Positions 1 to 7,379 of a stretch of DNA of 46,292 nucleotides are shown here, piece by piece (the first letter of the stretch is position 1; the number at the start of each line of letters is the position of its first letter). The notes under the pieces were generated by a model. The model did no database searches. It was not told the origin of the DNA and saw nothing but the letters and a program-made list of their open reading frames with translations. Source of the DNA: Prevotella sp. (GTDB lineage Bacteria > Bacteroidota > Bacteroidia > Bacteroidales > Bacteroidaceae); the NCBI GenBank assembly GCA_017471245.1, contig JAFUVB010000071.1, forward strand, positions 1-46,292. Reading direction: 5' to 3'. The translations under genes were made by a program, and so were the position numbers.

Positions 1-1
1 G

Positions 2-32
2 CAAAGGTAAGCATTCCACGCGAATATACAAA
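2..32 (-). promoter_or_regulatory. Outward-facing Bacteroidota promoter
   Basis: On the minus strand the -7 element TACCTTTG (plus-strand CAAAGGTA, 2-9) and a -33 TTTG (plus-strand CAAA, 29-32) are separated by 19 nt, which fits the TTTG/TAnnTTTG consensus. It would drive a gene lying to the left of the window. The gene itself is not visible. Confidence 0.5.
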
Positions 33-129
33 ATTTTTCAAACGGAAAATCACAAAAAACACGATTTTTTCACGTTTCATTACAATTCAATACACAAAAA
101 ACAATGATACACATTATTTAATTATATAT

Positions 130-222
130 ATTGACCATTGAACATTGACAATTGACCATTGAACATTGACAATTGACCATTGAACATTGACCATTGACAA
201 TTGAACATTGGACGGTGACCAT
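130..222. repeat. Heptanucleotide tandem array (ATTGACC/ATTGAAC/ATTGACA)
   Basis: About 13 consecutive 7-bp units of the form ATTGANN fill this intergenic stretch. Their reverse complement (GGTCAAT) is the unit of the array at 551-709, so the two arrays are mutually inverted and could pair over a long distance. Seven is not a multiple of three and no gene crosses the array, so I treat it as non-coding. Confidence 0.85.
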
Positions 223-236
223 TGGCTTTTCATGTG

Positions 237-412
237 CCGAAGCATAGGTCTTGACTATTAAAAGCATAGGTTACGTCAATTAAAAGCATAGGTTACGGCA
301 ATTAAAAGCATAGGTTACGGCAATTAAAAGCATAGGTTTAGGGAATAAAAAAAGTAGGTTTAGGGAGTAAAAAGCGTAGGTTTAGGGAGTAAAAAGAGTA
401 GGTTTTGGCGCA
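237..412. repeat. 22-bp tandem repeat array
   Basis: At least seven exact-length 22-bp units run from 259 to 412, with a degenerate unit before them. The left units contain AAAAGCATAGGTTACGGC. The right units drift to AAAAAGNGTAGGTTTAGGGA. The last unit merges into the left arm of the palindromic element at 410. Units abut with no spacers, so this is not CRISPR. Confidence 0.85.
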
Positions 413-835
413 CCTGAGCACAAACGGCTGACAGCCAAATATTTACAAGAAAATCACCTGCACCCGTACCCGCACCCGATGCCGCACCTGATGCGACACC
501 TGCTGACCGGAAAACAATTGACAATAGCACTTTGCAACCCACGATCATCTCAATGGCCAATGGTCAATTGTCAATGGTCAATGGTCAACGGCCAATGGTC
601 AACGGCCAATGGTCAATGGTCAACGGTCAATGGCCAATGGTCAATGGTCAACGGTCAATGGTCAACGGCCAATGGTCAACGGCCAATGGTCAATGGTCAA
701 CGGTCAATGAATGACGCATTGGGTGCGGGTACGGGTGCGGCATCGGGTGCGGGTAATTTTCCTGTAAATGTTTGGCTGTCAACTACTTGTACTCAAGTGC
801 TGGTAAATTACTTTTTTGTCGCTGGGAGAGCGACG
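410..835. repeat. Long palindromic element, copy 1
   Basis: Two arms of 56 nt (410-465 and 745-800) are inverted copies. Read outward from the core, each has GGGTGCNGGT, then ATTTTC-TGTAAAT, then TTGGCTGTCA, and ends in CA(G/A)GTGC. The core side of each arm carries CACCCGATGCC-type repeats, and the loop holds the heptad array at 551-709. A tail after the right arm (CTTTTTTGTC, GGGAGAG) is shared with the second copy at 40644-40950. No transposase or convincing gene is present. It resembles a non-autonomous dispersed repeat, but its nature is inferred. Confidence 0.75.
551..709. repeat. Heptanucleotide tandem array (CAATGGT/CAACGGC)
   Basis: About 22 units of CAAYGGY are arranged head to tail inside the loop of the palindromic element. 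The units are the reverse complement of the 130-222 array. Open frames through it encode NGQWSMV-like heptapeptides in several frames, as expected from an uninterrupted 7-bp repeat, so they are not called as genes. Confidence 0.85.
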
Positions 836-971
836 GGAATTACATGACCGAAAGTCGCGTTTTGCTTGCAGTGAAGCGAGTATTTCGGGCAACTGCCATC
901 ACTGAAATTGCGGATTATCAGATTCAATACTTGGGTGTCATTACTTTTTTCAAGCCAAAAAGCCCGAAATG

Positions 972-1003
972 TTTGGCAGTATCACATTTTTTGTGTATGT
1001 TTG
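972..1003 (+). promoter_or_regulatory. Promoter of the BI-1 family gene
   Basis: TTTG at 972-975 and TATGTTTG at 996-1003 are spaced by 20 nt, an exact match to the Bacteroidota TTTG/TAnnTTTG promoter. It lies about 60 nt before the chosen ATG at 1066 and supports that start over the longer open frame. Confidence 0.65.
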
Positions 1004-1065
1004 CACGTGACAAACAGTCAACTGGCATTATTTTTGCTATGCATTACACTGACAAACCATTTAAA

Positions 1066-1812
1066 ATGAACAGTATGAACAACAATTTGGATTTAGAAAG
1101 ATTCCAGCAGGAAGTGATTAACGGCAGAGAGAAGGACAGATGGGCTACAGCAGCCTTTCCGATTCTGATGCGCAAAGTGTATATCTGGATGGCGCTTGCT
1201 TTGGCGATTACGGGCGTGACAGCCTTCGGCGTGGCAAACAGTCCTGCCATTCTTCAAGCCATCTTTACAAACAAGATACTCTTTTTCGGTCTGCTGATTG
1301 GTGAACTTGCATTGGTATGGGGTGTGAGTGCAGCCATCAACCGCCTGTCACTGACCACAGCCACGCTTCTTTTTATATTGTACTCAGTGCTGAATGGCGT
1401 TACCCTGTCGTTTATTTTCCTCGTATATACGGCGGAATCGATTACGAGCACGTTTTTCATCACAGCCGGTACGTTTGCGGCAATGGCAGCAATCGGTTAT
1501 TTCACCAAGGCAGACCTGTCGTCGATGGGAAAGATTCTCATGATGGCACTTATCGGTCTGATCATTGCCACGATAGTGAACATTTTCCTGAGGAACAGCA
1601 TGTTTAATATGATTATCAGCTATATTGGCGTCCTCATCTTTGTCGGACTGACAGCCTACGACACGCAAAAGATCAAGCAAATGCTGATGACTGCCGACGG
1701 TGTTGACGAAGGAACACAGAAAATAGCATTGATGGGTGCGTTGAGCTTGTATTTGGATTTCATCAACCTGTTTCTATACTTATTGCGCATTTTCGGAAAC
1801 AGTCGCGATTAA
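1066..1812 (+). CDS. Bax inhibitor-1/YccA family integral membrane protein
   Basis: This 248-residue protein has a polar N-terminus of about 35 residues followed by about seven hydrophobic segments, the fold of the BI-1 (UPF0005) family. The late segment with SYIGVLIFVGLTAYDTQKI is the characteristic family signature (AYDTQ). Members are proton- or calcium-linked leak channels or membrane-stability factors; the role in Bacteroidota is not established. The open frame extends upstream to 772, but that part lies in repeat DNA and before the promoter at 972-1003, so I use the ATG at 1066 (MNSMNNNLDLERF). The gene is monocistronic, with its own promoter and a terminator at 1836. Family assignment is firm; function is inferred only from family. 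Confidence 0.92.
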   Translation: MNSMNNNLDLERFQQEVINGREKDRWATAAFPILMRKVYIWMALALAITGVTAFGVANSPAILQAIFTNKILFFGLLIGELALVWGVSAAINRLSLTTATLLFILYSVLNGVTLSFIFLVYTAESITSTFFITAGTFAAMAAIGYFTKADLSSMGKILMMALIGLIIATIVNIFLRNSMFNMIISYIGVLIFVGLTAYDTQKIKQMLMTADGVDEGTQKIALMGALSLYLDFINLFLYLLRIFGNSRD

Positions 1813-1835
1813 GTGACAGCAAAACTCTATACGAC

Positions 1836-1886
1836 ACTGGTTTCATGAACGAGCTGATGGTGCAAGTTTATGAAACCAGTTTTTTC
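1836..1886 (+). terminator. Rho-independent terminator after the BI-1 gene
   Basis: ACTGGTTTCATGAAC (1836-1850) pairs with GTTTATGAAACCAGT (1866-1880), with one G-T wobble, across a 15-nt loop, and is followed by a run of six T. It separates the BI-1 gene from the argR promoter. Confidence 0.85.
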
Positions 1887-1954
1887 ATGCCCCACGGCGC
1901 AGGTCTTTAGCGCGAAGAATGTTTTTATCCATCTAATTGAATATATTTTCATCG

Positions 1955-2000
1955 TTATGCATTTATTTTGCATAAAATATTTGCATAATTGCATATTTAT
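1955..2000 (+). promoter_or_regulatory. Putative ARG boxes upstream of argR
   Basis: A perfect inverted repeat TTATGCA-N7-TGCATAA sits at 1955-1975, followed by further TGCATAA and TGCATA half sites to about 1995. They overlap the -33 region of the argR promoter. TGCATA palindromes recur before argD (12806-12819). ArgR sites in other bacteria are AT-rich imperfect palindromes centred on TGAAT/ATTCA; assigning this motif to ArgR is an inference from position and recurrence. Confidence 0.65.
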
Positions 2001-2011
2001 TTGTACCTTTG
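1980..2011 (+). promoter_or_regulatory. argR operon promoter
   Basis: TTTG (1980-1983), a 20-nt spacer and TACCTTTG (2004-2011) form a full Bacteroidota promoter. Its upstream half overlaps the TGCATA sites, which would let the regulator block polymerase. The transcript would start near 2018 and the ATG of argR is at 2039. Confidence 0.7.
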
Positions 2012-2038
2012 CACCGATTTATTTTAGATATTAGTTTG

Positions 2039-2515
2039 ATGAAGGTAAAAAACAGCAGAATGGAAGCCCTGAAAATGCTTATATCAAGCATGGAATTAGG
2101 GTCGCAGGAAGAAGTATTAAGAGCACTTGAGAAAGAAGGTTTCAAACTGACACAAGCCACCCTGAGCCGCGATCTCAAGCAACTGAAGGTGGCTAAGGCA
2201 GCCTCCATGAATGGCAAATATGTATATGTTTTGCCCAACGACACGATGTACAAACGGGTGAGCACCCCTCGGTCTGCCGCTGAAATGCTGCAGACATCCG
2301 GTTTCACATCCATACATTTCAGTGGAAACATGGGAGTCATCAAAACGCGCCCAGGCTATGCGAGCAGCATTGCCTATAACATCGACAATAGCGACATCCC
2401 GTCTATCATCGGCACGATTGCAGGTGACGACACGATATTCATCGTCAAACGACAAGGAGCCCGTGATGAAGAAGTGATTGACGGCCTGAGCATGGTGATT
2501 CCCAATATCAAATAA
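2039..2515 (+). CDS. argR: Arginine repressor ArgR
   Basis: This 158-residue protein has the two-domain ArgR layout. The N-terminal winged helix (about 1-70) contains the recognition motif TQATLSRDLKQLKV. The C-terminal hexamerisation and arginine-binding domain (about 80-157) contains GTIAGDDTIFIV with the conserved GDD. ArgR binds arginine as a hexamer and represses or activates arginine genes. I chose the ATG at 2039 because an upstream TTG in frame at 2009 lies inside the -7 element. It is the first gene of the arginine biosynthetic cluster and is preceded by probable ARG boxes, which suggests autoregulation. Assignment is firm. Confidence 0.95.
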   Translation: MKVKNSRMEALKMLISSMELGSQEEVLRALEKEGFKLTQATLSRDLKQLKVAKAASMNGKYVYVLPNDTMYKRVSTPRSAAEMLQTSGFTSIHFSGNMGVIKTRPGYASSIAYNIDNSDIPSIIGTIAGDDTIFIVKRQGARDEEVIDGLSMVIPNIK

Positions 2516-2569
2516 CCACAGACGAATCACTTACTAAATATTTAACAATAAGATATTACGTTCAGGACA

Positions 2570-3175
2570 ATGGAAGAAATAAAGGTGATGGTAGCCGATG
2601 AATCTCATGAGAAATACGTCGACATCATCCTGGATACAATCAGCGAAGCAGCAAAAGTGAGAGGAACGGGAATTGCCAAGCGCACTCACGAATACCTCAC
2701 GACAAAGATACGAGAGGCGAAAGCTGTCATCGCGCTATGTGGAGAAGACTTCGCCGGATTCAGCTATATTGAGACTTGGGGTAATAAACAATATGTCACG
2801 ACCTCCGGTTTGATTGTTCATCCCAAATACCGAGGTCTTCATTTAGCCAAGCGAATCAAAGACCTTACATTTTCGCTTGCAAGGACACGATGGCCTGAAG
2901 CCAAGATATTCTCGCTGACAAGCGGTGCCGCAGTAATGCAGATGAACACACAATTGGGGTATAAGCCTGTAACATTTGCCGAGTTGACCGACGACGAGGC
3001 ATTCTGGCGAGGTTGTGAAGGATGTGTAAATGTTGATATTCTGAGGCGAACCGAGCGCAAATACTGCATATGCACAGGCATGCTCTTTGACCCAGAGGAG
3101 CATTTGCCAGCAAAGATTCCTCAAGAGGTTTTAGACAGAATAAAGAGAATTGACAAACAAGAAAACAGAAAATAA
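2570..3175 (+). CDS. GNAT acyltransferase, probable N-acyl-glutamate synthase of the arginine operon
   Basis: This 201-residue protein shows a GNAT fold. The V/L-x-P-x-Y-R-G-x-x-L-A-x-x-I motif (VHPKYRGLHLAKRI, about residues 83-96) is the acyl-CoA-binding motif A. It lies between argR and argG, 2 nt before argG. The first arginine step (glutamate N-acylation) needs an acyltransferase, and no canonical argA or argJ appears in the window, so this gene is the natural candidate. Because the pathway has an N-succinylornithine-type ArgF', the acyl donor may be succinyl-CoA rather than acetyl-CoA. The GNAT family is clear; the reaction and donor are inferred from context. Confidence 0.82.
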   Translation: MEEIKVMVADESHEKYVDIILDTISEAAKVRGTGIAKRTHEYLTTKIREAKAVIALCGEDFAGFSYIETWGNKQYVTTSGLIVHPKYRGLHLAKRIKDLTFSLARTRWPEAKIFSLTSGAAVMQMNTQLGYKPVTFAELTDDEAFWRGCEGCVNVDILRRTERKYCICTGMLFDPEEHLPAKIPQEVLDRIKRIDKQENRK

Positions 3176-3177
3176 AA

Positions 3178-4377
3178 ATGGCAAAAAAAGTAGTAGTAGC
3201 TTTTTCCGGAGGTTTAGATACCAGCTACACCGTAATGAAATTACATAACGAAGGTTATGAAGTATATGCTGCATGCGCCAATACGGGCGGCTTCAGCGAA
3301 GAACAACTGAAAAAGAACGAAGAGAATGCCTATAAATTAGGTGCCACGAAGTATGTTACGCTCGATGTAACACAAGAATACTACGAGAAGTCGCTGAAAT
3401 ATATGATTTTTGGCAACGTGCTTCGCAACAACTGCTACCCTATTTCCGTGTCATCAGAACGTATTTTTCAGGCGATAGCCATTGCCCGCTATGCCAAAGA
3501 AATTGGCGCAGATGCCATCGCCCACGGATCGACTGGAGCAGGTAACGACCAGATTCGTTTTGACATGACATTCCTCGTAATGGCTCCCGGAGTGGAGATC
3601 ATCACATTGACCCGCGACAAGAAACTCACCCGCAAGGAAGAAGTCGACTATTTGAATGAACATGGATTCACTGCCGACTTCGCAAAACTAAAGTATTCAT
3701 ATAATGTAGGTATATGGGGAACAAGTATTTGTGGAGGCGAATTGCTTGACCCCACCCAAGGACTTCCAGAAGAAGCCTATCTCAAGCATGTAACATCCAA
3801 AGAAACAGATTCTATCCTCAAGATCACCTTTGAGAAGGGTGAGATTGTAGCTGTTAATGGAGAATTGTTTGACAACAAGGTAAAAGCCATCCAGCGAATT
3901 GAGGAGATAGGTGCCAGCTATGCCATTGGCAGGGATTGTAATGTCGGAGATACGATTATCGGCATTAAGGGGCGTGTTGGTTTTGAAGCCGCAGCCCCAA
4001 AACTGATTATCGAAGCTCACCGTCTGTTGGAGAAATCCACCCTCAGCAAATGGCAGCAGTATTGGAAGGATCAAATTGCCAATTGGTATGGAATGTTCTT
4101 GCATGAGAGTCAATACCTTGAACCGGTAATGCCCGACATGGAAGCCATGCTCAGCTCATCACAGCGCAATGTAACGGGAACCGCCATACTGAGATTGCGT
4201 CCTTACAGTTTCGAGACAATCGGCATTGACTCAGAGAATGACTTAACCAAAAGCAAATTGGGTGAATACGGCGAGACTCAGACTGGCTGGACTGCCGACG
4301 AAGCGAAAGGCTTCATCAAGGTTAGCAGCACCCCTCTGAGAGTGTATTACGGAATTCATAAAGACGAAAAAAGATAA
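3178..4377 (+). CDS. argG: Argininosuccinate synthase
   Basis: This 399-residue enzyme joins citrulline and aspartate with ATP to give argininosuccinate. The N-terminal PP-loop motif AFSGGLDTS (about 8-16) binds ATP, and GSTGAGNDQIRFD (about 117-129) is the conserved citrulline/aspartate-binding segment. The length matches the family. It follows the GNAT gene by 2 nt and precedes the pspC-like gene by 10 nt, so it sits inside the argR-led operon. It would use the citrulline made after deacylation of the ArgF' product. No defects were seen. Confidence 0.97.
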   Translation: MAKKVVVAFSGGLDTSYTVMKLHNEGYEVYAACANTGGFSEEQLKKNEENAYKLGATKYVTLDVTQEYYEKSLKYMIFGNVLRNNCYPISVSSERIFQAIAIARYAKEIGADAIAHGSTGAGNDQIRFDMTFLVMAPGVEIITLTRDKKLTRKEEVDYLNEHGFTADFAKLKYSYNVGIWGTSICGGELLDPTQGLPEEAYLKHVTSKETDSILKITFEKGEIVAVNGELFDNKVKAIQRIEEIGASYAIGRDCNVGDTIIGIKGRVGFEAAAPKLIIEAHRLLEKSTLSKWQQYWKDQIANWYGMFLHESQYLEPVMPDMEAMLSSSQRNVTGTAILRLRPYSFETIGIDSENDLTKSKLGEYGETQTGWTADEAKGFIKVSSTPLRVYYGIHKDEKR

Positions 4378-4387
4378 AAGAAGGAAA

Positions 4388-4582
4388 ATGGAGAAAAGAT
4401 TCTATCTGTCTGAAACAGACAAGAAAATCGGTGGAGTATGCGGAGGTATCGCAGAATACTTCGGCATCGACTCATTGTTAGTACGAGCGGTATTCCTTAT
4501 TTTGATGTTTGGATACGGCACAGGAGTTTTGGCTTATCTCGTTCTGTGGCTCTTGGCTCCTAAAAAGAACCAGATTGTATGA
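4388..4582 (+). CDS. PspC-domain small membrane protein
   Basis: This 64-residue protein consists almost only of a PspC domain. It starts with a polar KRFYLSETDKKIGGVCGGIA segment typical of the family (GVCGGIAEYF, about 17-26), followed by one long hydrophobic stretch ending in LVLWLLAPKK. PspC proteins belong to envelope-stress or phage-shock responses, and stand-alone mini-PspC proteins are common in Bacteroidota. Its stop overlaps the argC start by 4 nt (ATGA), so it is translated with the arginine genes. No arginine role is known, and the placement is the odd feature. Confidence 0.9.
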   Translation: MEKRFYLSETDKKIGGVCGGIAEYFGIDSLLVRAVFLILMFGYGTGVLAYLVLWLLAPKKNQIV

Positions 4583-5586
4583 TTAAGGTAGGTATATTAG
4601 GTGCTGCAGGATATACGGGCGGTGAGCTCATCCGGCTGTTGATCAATCACCCTGACGCAGAGATTGTATTTGCGCATTCTGAGAGCAATGCAGGTAATTC
4701 AGTATCAGGAGTCCACGAAGGACTCTATGGTGAAAGCAACCTGCTTTTTTCTTCAGAAATGCCATTCGATGATATAGATGTCGTGTTTTTCTGCTTTGGT
4801 CATGGAAAGAGTGAACAATTCCTAAAGGAACACGACATACCTGCCCACGTAAAGATTATTGATTTGGCACAAGATTTCAGGTTAAACGGCTCAGATGACA
4901 TAAAGTCAAATATCTCAGAGTATACACCTGAGCATCACGACTTCGTGTATGGACTTCCTGAAATCAACAAACAGAAGATAGCAACTGCCATGCACGTTGC
5001 CAATCCTGGTTGCTTTGCCACATGCATCCAACTGGGGCTTCTCCCTGCTGCCCAGATGAAACTGATTACAGAAGATGTCACAGTGAATGCCATCACGGGA
5101 AGCACAGGAGCCGGACAGAAACCTGTCTGCACGACACATTTTTCGTGGAGAAATAACAATCTCAGCATATATAAGCCCTTCCGCCACCAGCATATCCCTG
5201 AAATCAGGCAGAGCGTAAAACAGATTCAAGGTTTCCTTGATGCGAGCATTGATTTTATTCCTTATCGTGGAGATTTCCCAAGAGGTATCTTTGCAACAAT
5301 CATCGTAAGGACAAATGCACCTTCAGAAGATATTGTTACTGGCTACAAGGAGTTCTATCAGGATGCTGCCTTTACCCACTATATAGATAAAGACATTGAC
5401 CTGAAACAGGTTGTCAACACAAACAAGGCATTGGTTCATGTTGAGAAGTTCGGCGACAAGTTGCTCATCACTTCATGCATCGACAATCTGCTGAAAGGTG
5501 CTGTTGGACAAGCCGTTCAGAACATGAACATCATGTTCGGCATTGACGAAACTGCAGGTCTTCGTTTGAAGGCTTCCGCTTTCTAA
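4579..5586 (+). CDS. argC: N-acyl-gamma-glutamyl-phosphate reductase
   Basis: This 335-residue protein carries out NADPH reduction of N-acyl-glutamyl phosphate to the semialdehyde. The N-terminal Rossmann motif GAAGYTGGELIRLL (about 8-21) and the active-site segment NPGCFAT with catalytic Cys near residue 145 are both present, and the length is normal. It is translationally coupled to the PspC gene by a 4-nt overlap. Downstream, where argD commonly follows in related genomes, an unrelated regulator/peptidase block begins 25 nt after the stop. In a succinyl-type pathway the true substrate would be the N-succinyl form. Confidence 0.96.
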   Translation: MIKVGILGAAGYTGGELIRLLINHPDAEIVFAHSESNAGNSVSGVHEGLYGESNLLFSSEMPFDDIDVVFFCFGHGKSEQFLKEHDIPAHVKIIDLAQDFRLNGSDDIKSNISEYTPEHHDFVYGLPEINKQKIATAMHVANPGCFATCIQLGLLPAAQMKLITEDVTVNAITGSTGAGQKPVCTTHFSWRNNNLSIYKPFRHQHIPEIRQSVKQIQGFLDASIDFIPYRGDFPRGIFATIIVRTNAPSEDIVTGYKEFYQDAAFTHYIDKDIDLKQVVNTNKALVHVEKFGDKLLITSCIDNLLKGAVGQAVQNMNIMFGIDETAGLRLKASAF

Positions 5587-5611
5587 AATTTCATTAAGAG
5601 AAAAATGAATC

Positions 5612-7319
5612 GTGAAAAAATTATTACTGTATTCTATTTTTCTGAATGTATCACTACTGGCATGGCAGGCCATCACAGCGAAAGCAGGTGATAGGAACTG
5701 CCCTGTTGTCAAGATCGAGGCCAAGCGGTTACCCGACATGAATATTCCACGTGCCGGACACGCTTTGTTCTATGCCAATGGAGAACTGACTGTGGCAGGT
5801 GGACATACCAATGGTTTTGTTCCTACCCCTACAGCAGAATACTTTAAGGATGGCAAATGGCATCTGATGCAAATGGTGTATAGCCACGACTTTGGCGTTT
5901 CTGCCAAGCTGAAGTCAGGTAAGGTGCTGTTGGCTGGAGGCTGCGAACAGCCGTCAGGCATCGGGCAGACCTTCAATGCCGAGCTCTACGACCCAGAGAC
6001 GCACACCTTCAGAGGTTTCGGCATCCTGCAGCGCAAGCGTGTCTGGGCATCAGCCCTCGAGCTCGACAGCGGCGAGGTGGTCATTGCCGGCAACTGGTAT
6101 CATGATGACGGCATCGAAATGTTCTACGAAGCCCAGAGTGCCAAAGGCGACAATCAGTACCGACACAGTTTCACCTATATCCGAGATGTGACCACACAAC
6201 GTGCTAACCCTTATGTCTTGCGCATTGCCAAAGACGATGCAATTATCTTCGGTGCTGCAGGCATCAGGGGCGATATGGTGAGAACGGCATACGCCTACCG
6301 CCTGAAAGGCGACTCCGTGCATATCCCGCTGTTTGAGACCTGGCAACCACTAAGCACTTGCCCCCAGAAGGGTGATGCCTGCTTCATAGGCGATGAGGCA
6401 AAGGGCGACTTCACATATCTTGTTCCCGTGAAAGACAATTCCGGCCAAGTGGCCATTGCCCGTTTCTGCGGCACAGAGGCCAGTCTGCTGCCAACGGCCT
6501 GCCCTGTTCCGATGGTGTGCAAGGGCGACAGCATCATCTATTTTTCGATTATAACCGACCGTCAGGCAGGGCGAGCCTATCTGTTCGGTATCAGCAAGCA
6601 TTACCAGACACTGCAGGAGGATACCTATGCCTACGTCCTCAGCATCGACTACGCCCATACCTCAGCAAAAATTACCCCCCCCCACAACTCTCTACTATGC
6701 GGGTCCTTTAGAGACTATACCCGACTTCAGCCCGATACTGACGTCCGAGGGTCATCTGCTGATAGCCGGCGGACTGACAGACGGCAGCAATTTCACGCCA
6801 ACAAAAAATGTATATCTGCTGAAGCTTGATAAAAGCCCTGCTCCTGCAGAGAAAGGAAAAGCCGACCTGTGCCTCATCTTGTCTCTGACGGGCGGAGCTT
6901 TCCTGCTGATCGGCATCGCCCTGCTTGTTTATTTCTTTATAAATAAGAGACATCCAACTGTCTCTATCCCTGAAGAGCGAAACTATAACGCTCTACTGCT
7001 GGAGCGCATCAGGAAACTGATGGAAGAAGATAAATAATATTTGAACCCCGACTTAAAAACTACGAGTATTGCCGATGCCTTAGGCATCCACCGTAATGTA
7101 GTCTCGGTTGTTATTAATTCCCAGACGGGCGGTACATTTAGCCAACTCGTCAACAACTACCGCATAGAGTATGCTAAAGCCCTTTTGCACCAAAATCCAA
7201 ACATGAAGTTGTCCTCCGTCTCATCGGAGTCAGGCTTCGCCACCGAACAAACCTTCTTCCGCACCTTTAAAGCCGCCACGGGCAAAACTCCCAAAGAATG
7301 GATACAGACAATAGACTAA
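5612..7319 (+). pseudogene. Membrane-bound Kelch-like sensor / AraC-type HTH regulator, frameshifted and interrupted
   Basis: Three open frames form one ancestral protein. It starts at GTG 5612 with a signal peptide, followed by a periplasmic Kelch-like beta-propeller region with repeated GGxT and AGG motifs. At the C9 tract (6675-6683) the frame breaks; the propeller continues in the next frame (GPLETIPDFSP, GHLLIAGGLTDGSN), followed by one transmembrane helix (about 6870-6950) and ends RKLMEEDK. An in-frame TAA (7035-7037) then precedes NPDLKTTSIADALGIHR, a complete AraC-family DNA-binding domain ending at 7319. One C fewer restores the first break, and a Leu TTA mutated to TAA would explain the second. 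As written it makes a 405-residue exported fragment, perhaps with a separate HTH peptide. A sequencing error at the C tract is possible. It probably regulates the genes downstream. Confidence 0.8.
6675..6683 (+). repeat. C9 homopolymer at the frameshift
   Basis: Nine C residues lie exactly where the reading frame of the Kelch-like regulator shifts. Eight would keep the frame. Tracts of this length are prone to slippage and are a known basis of phase variation in other bacteria, but also a common site of sequencing or assembly error. Confidence 0.75.
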
Positions 7320-7321
7320 CG

Positions 7322-7353
7322 TTTTGCAAAATGAGAGTTGATTTTGCAAAATG
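7322..7353 (+). promoter_or_regulatory. Twin palindromic operator candidate
   Basis: TTTTGCAAAATG occurs at 7322-7333 and again at 7342-7353, so the two copies are 20 bp apart, about two helical turns. Each contains the perfect palindrome TTTTGCAAAA. They lie between the HTH regulator and its presumed target, directly upstream of a promoter that has a good -7 but no -33 element. This fits an activator site; the binding protein is inferred. Confidence 0.55.
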
Positions 7354-7379
7354 TTAGTCTCAGTCTCAGGACTTTCGCC

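Noticed and set aside
237-412. Short CRISPR array
   Set aside because: The 22-bp units are contiguous with no spacers, drift gradually, and no cas genes are present.
410-835. Insertion sequence
   Set aside because: Long inverted arms are present but no transposase frame or target duplication is seen; kept as an unclassified palindromic element.
479-847. Open frames encoding NGQWSMV-like repeats
   Set aside because: They arise from a 7-bp tandem repeat read in several frames. There is no conserved start, no recognisable domain, and the same repeat is open in overlapping frames.
772-1065. N-terminal extension of the BI-1 protein by 98 residues
   Set aside because: It begins in the palindromic element and crosses the consensus promoter at 972-1003; family members start near 1066.
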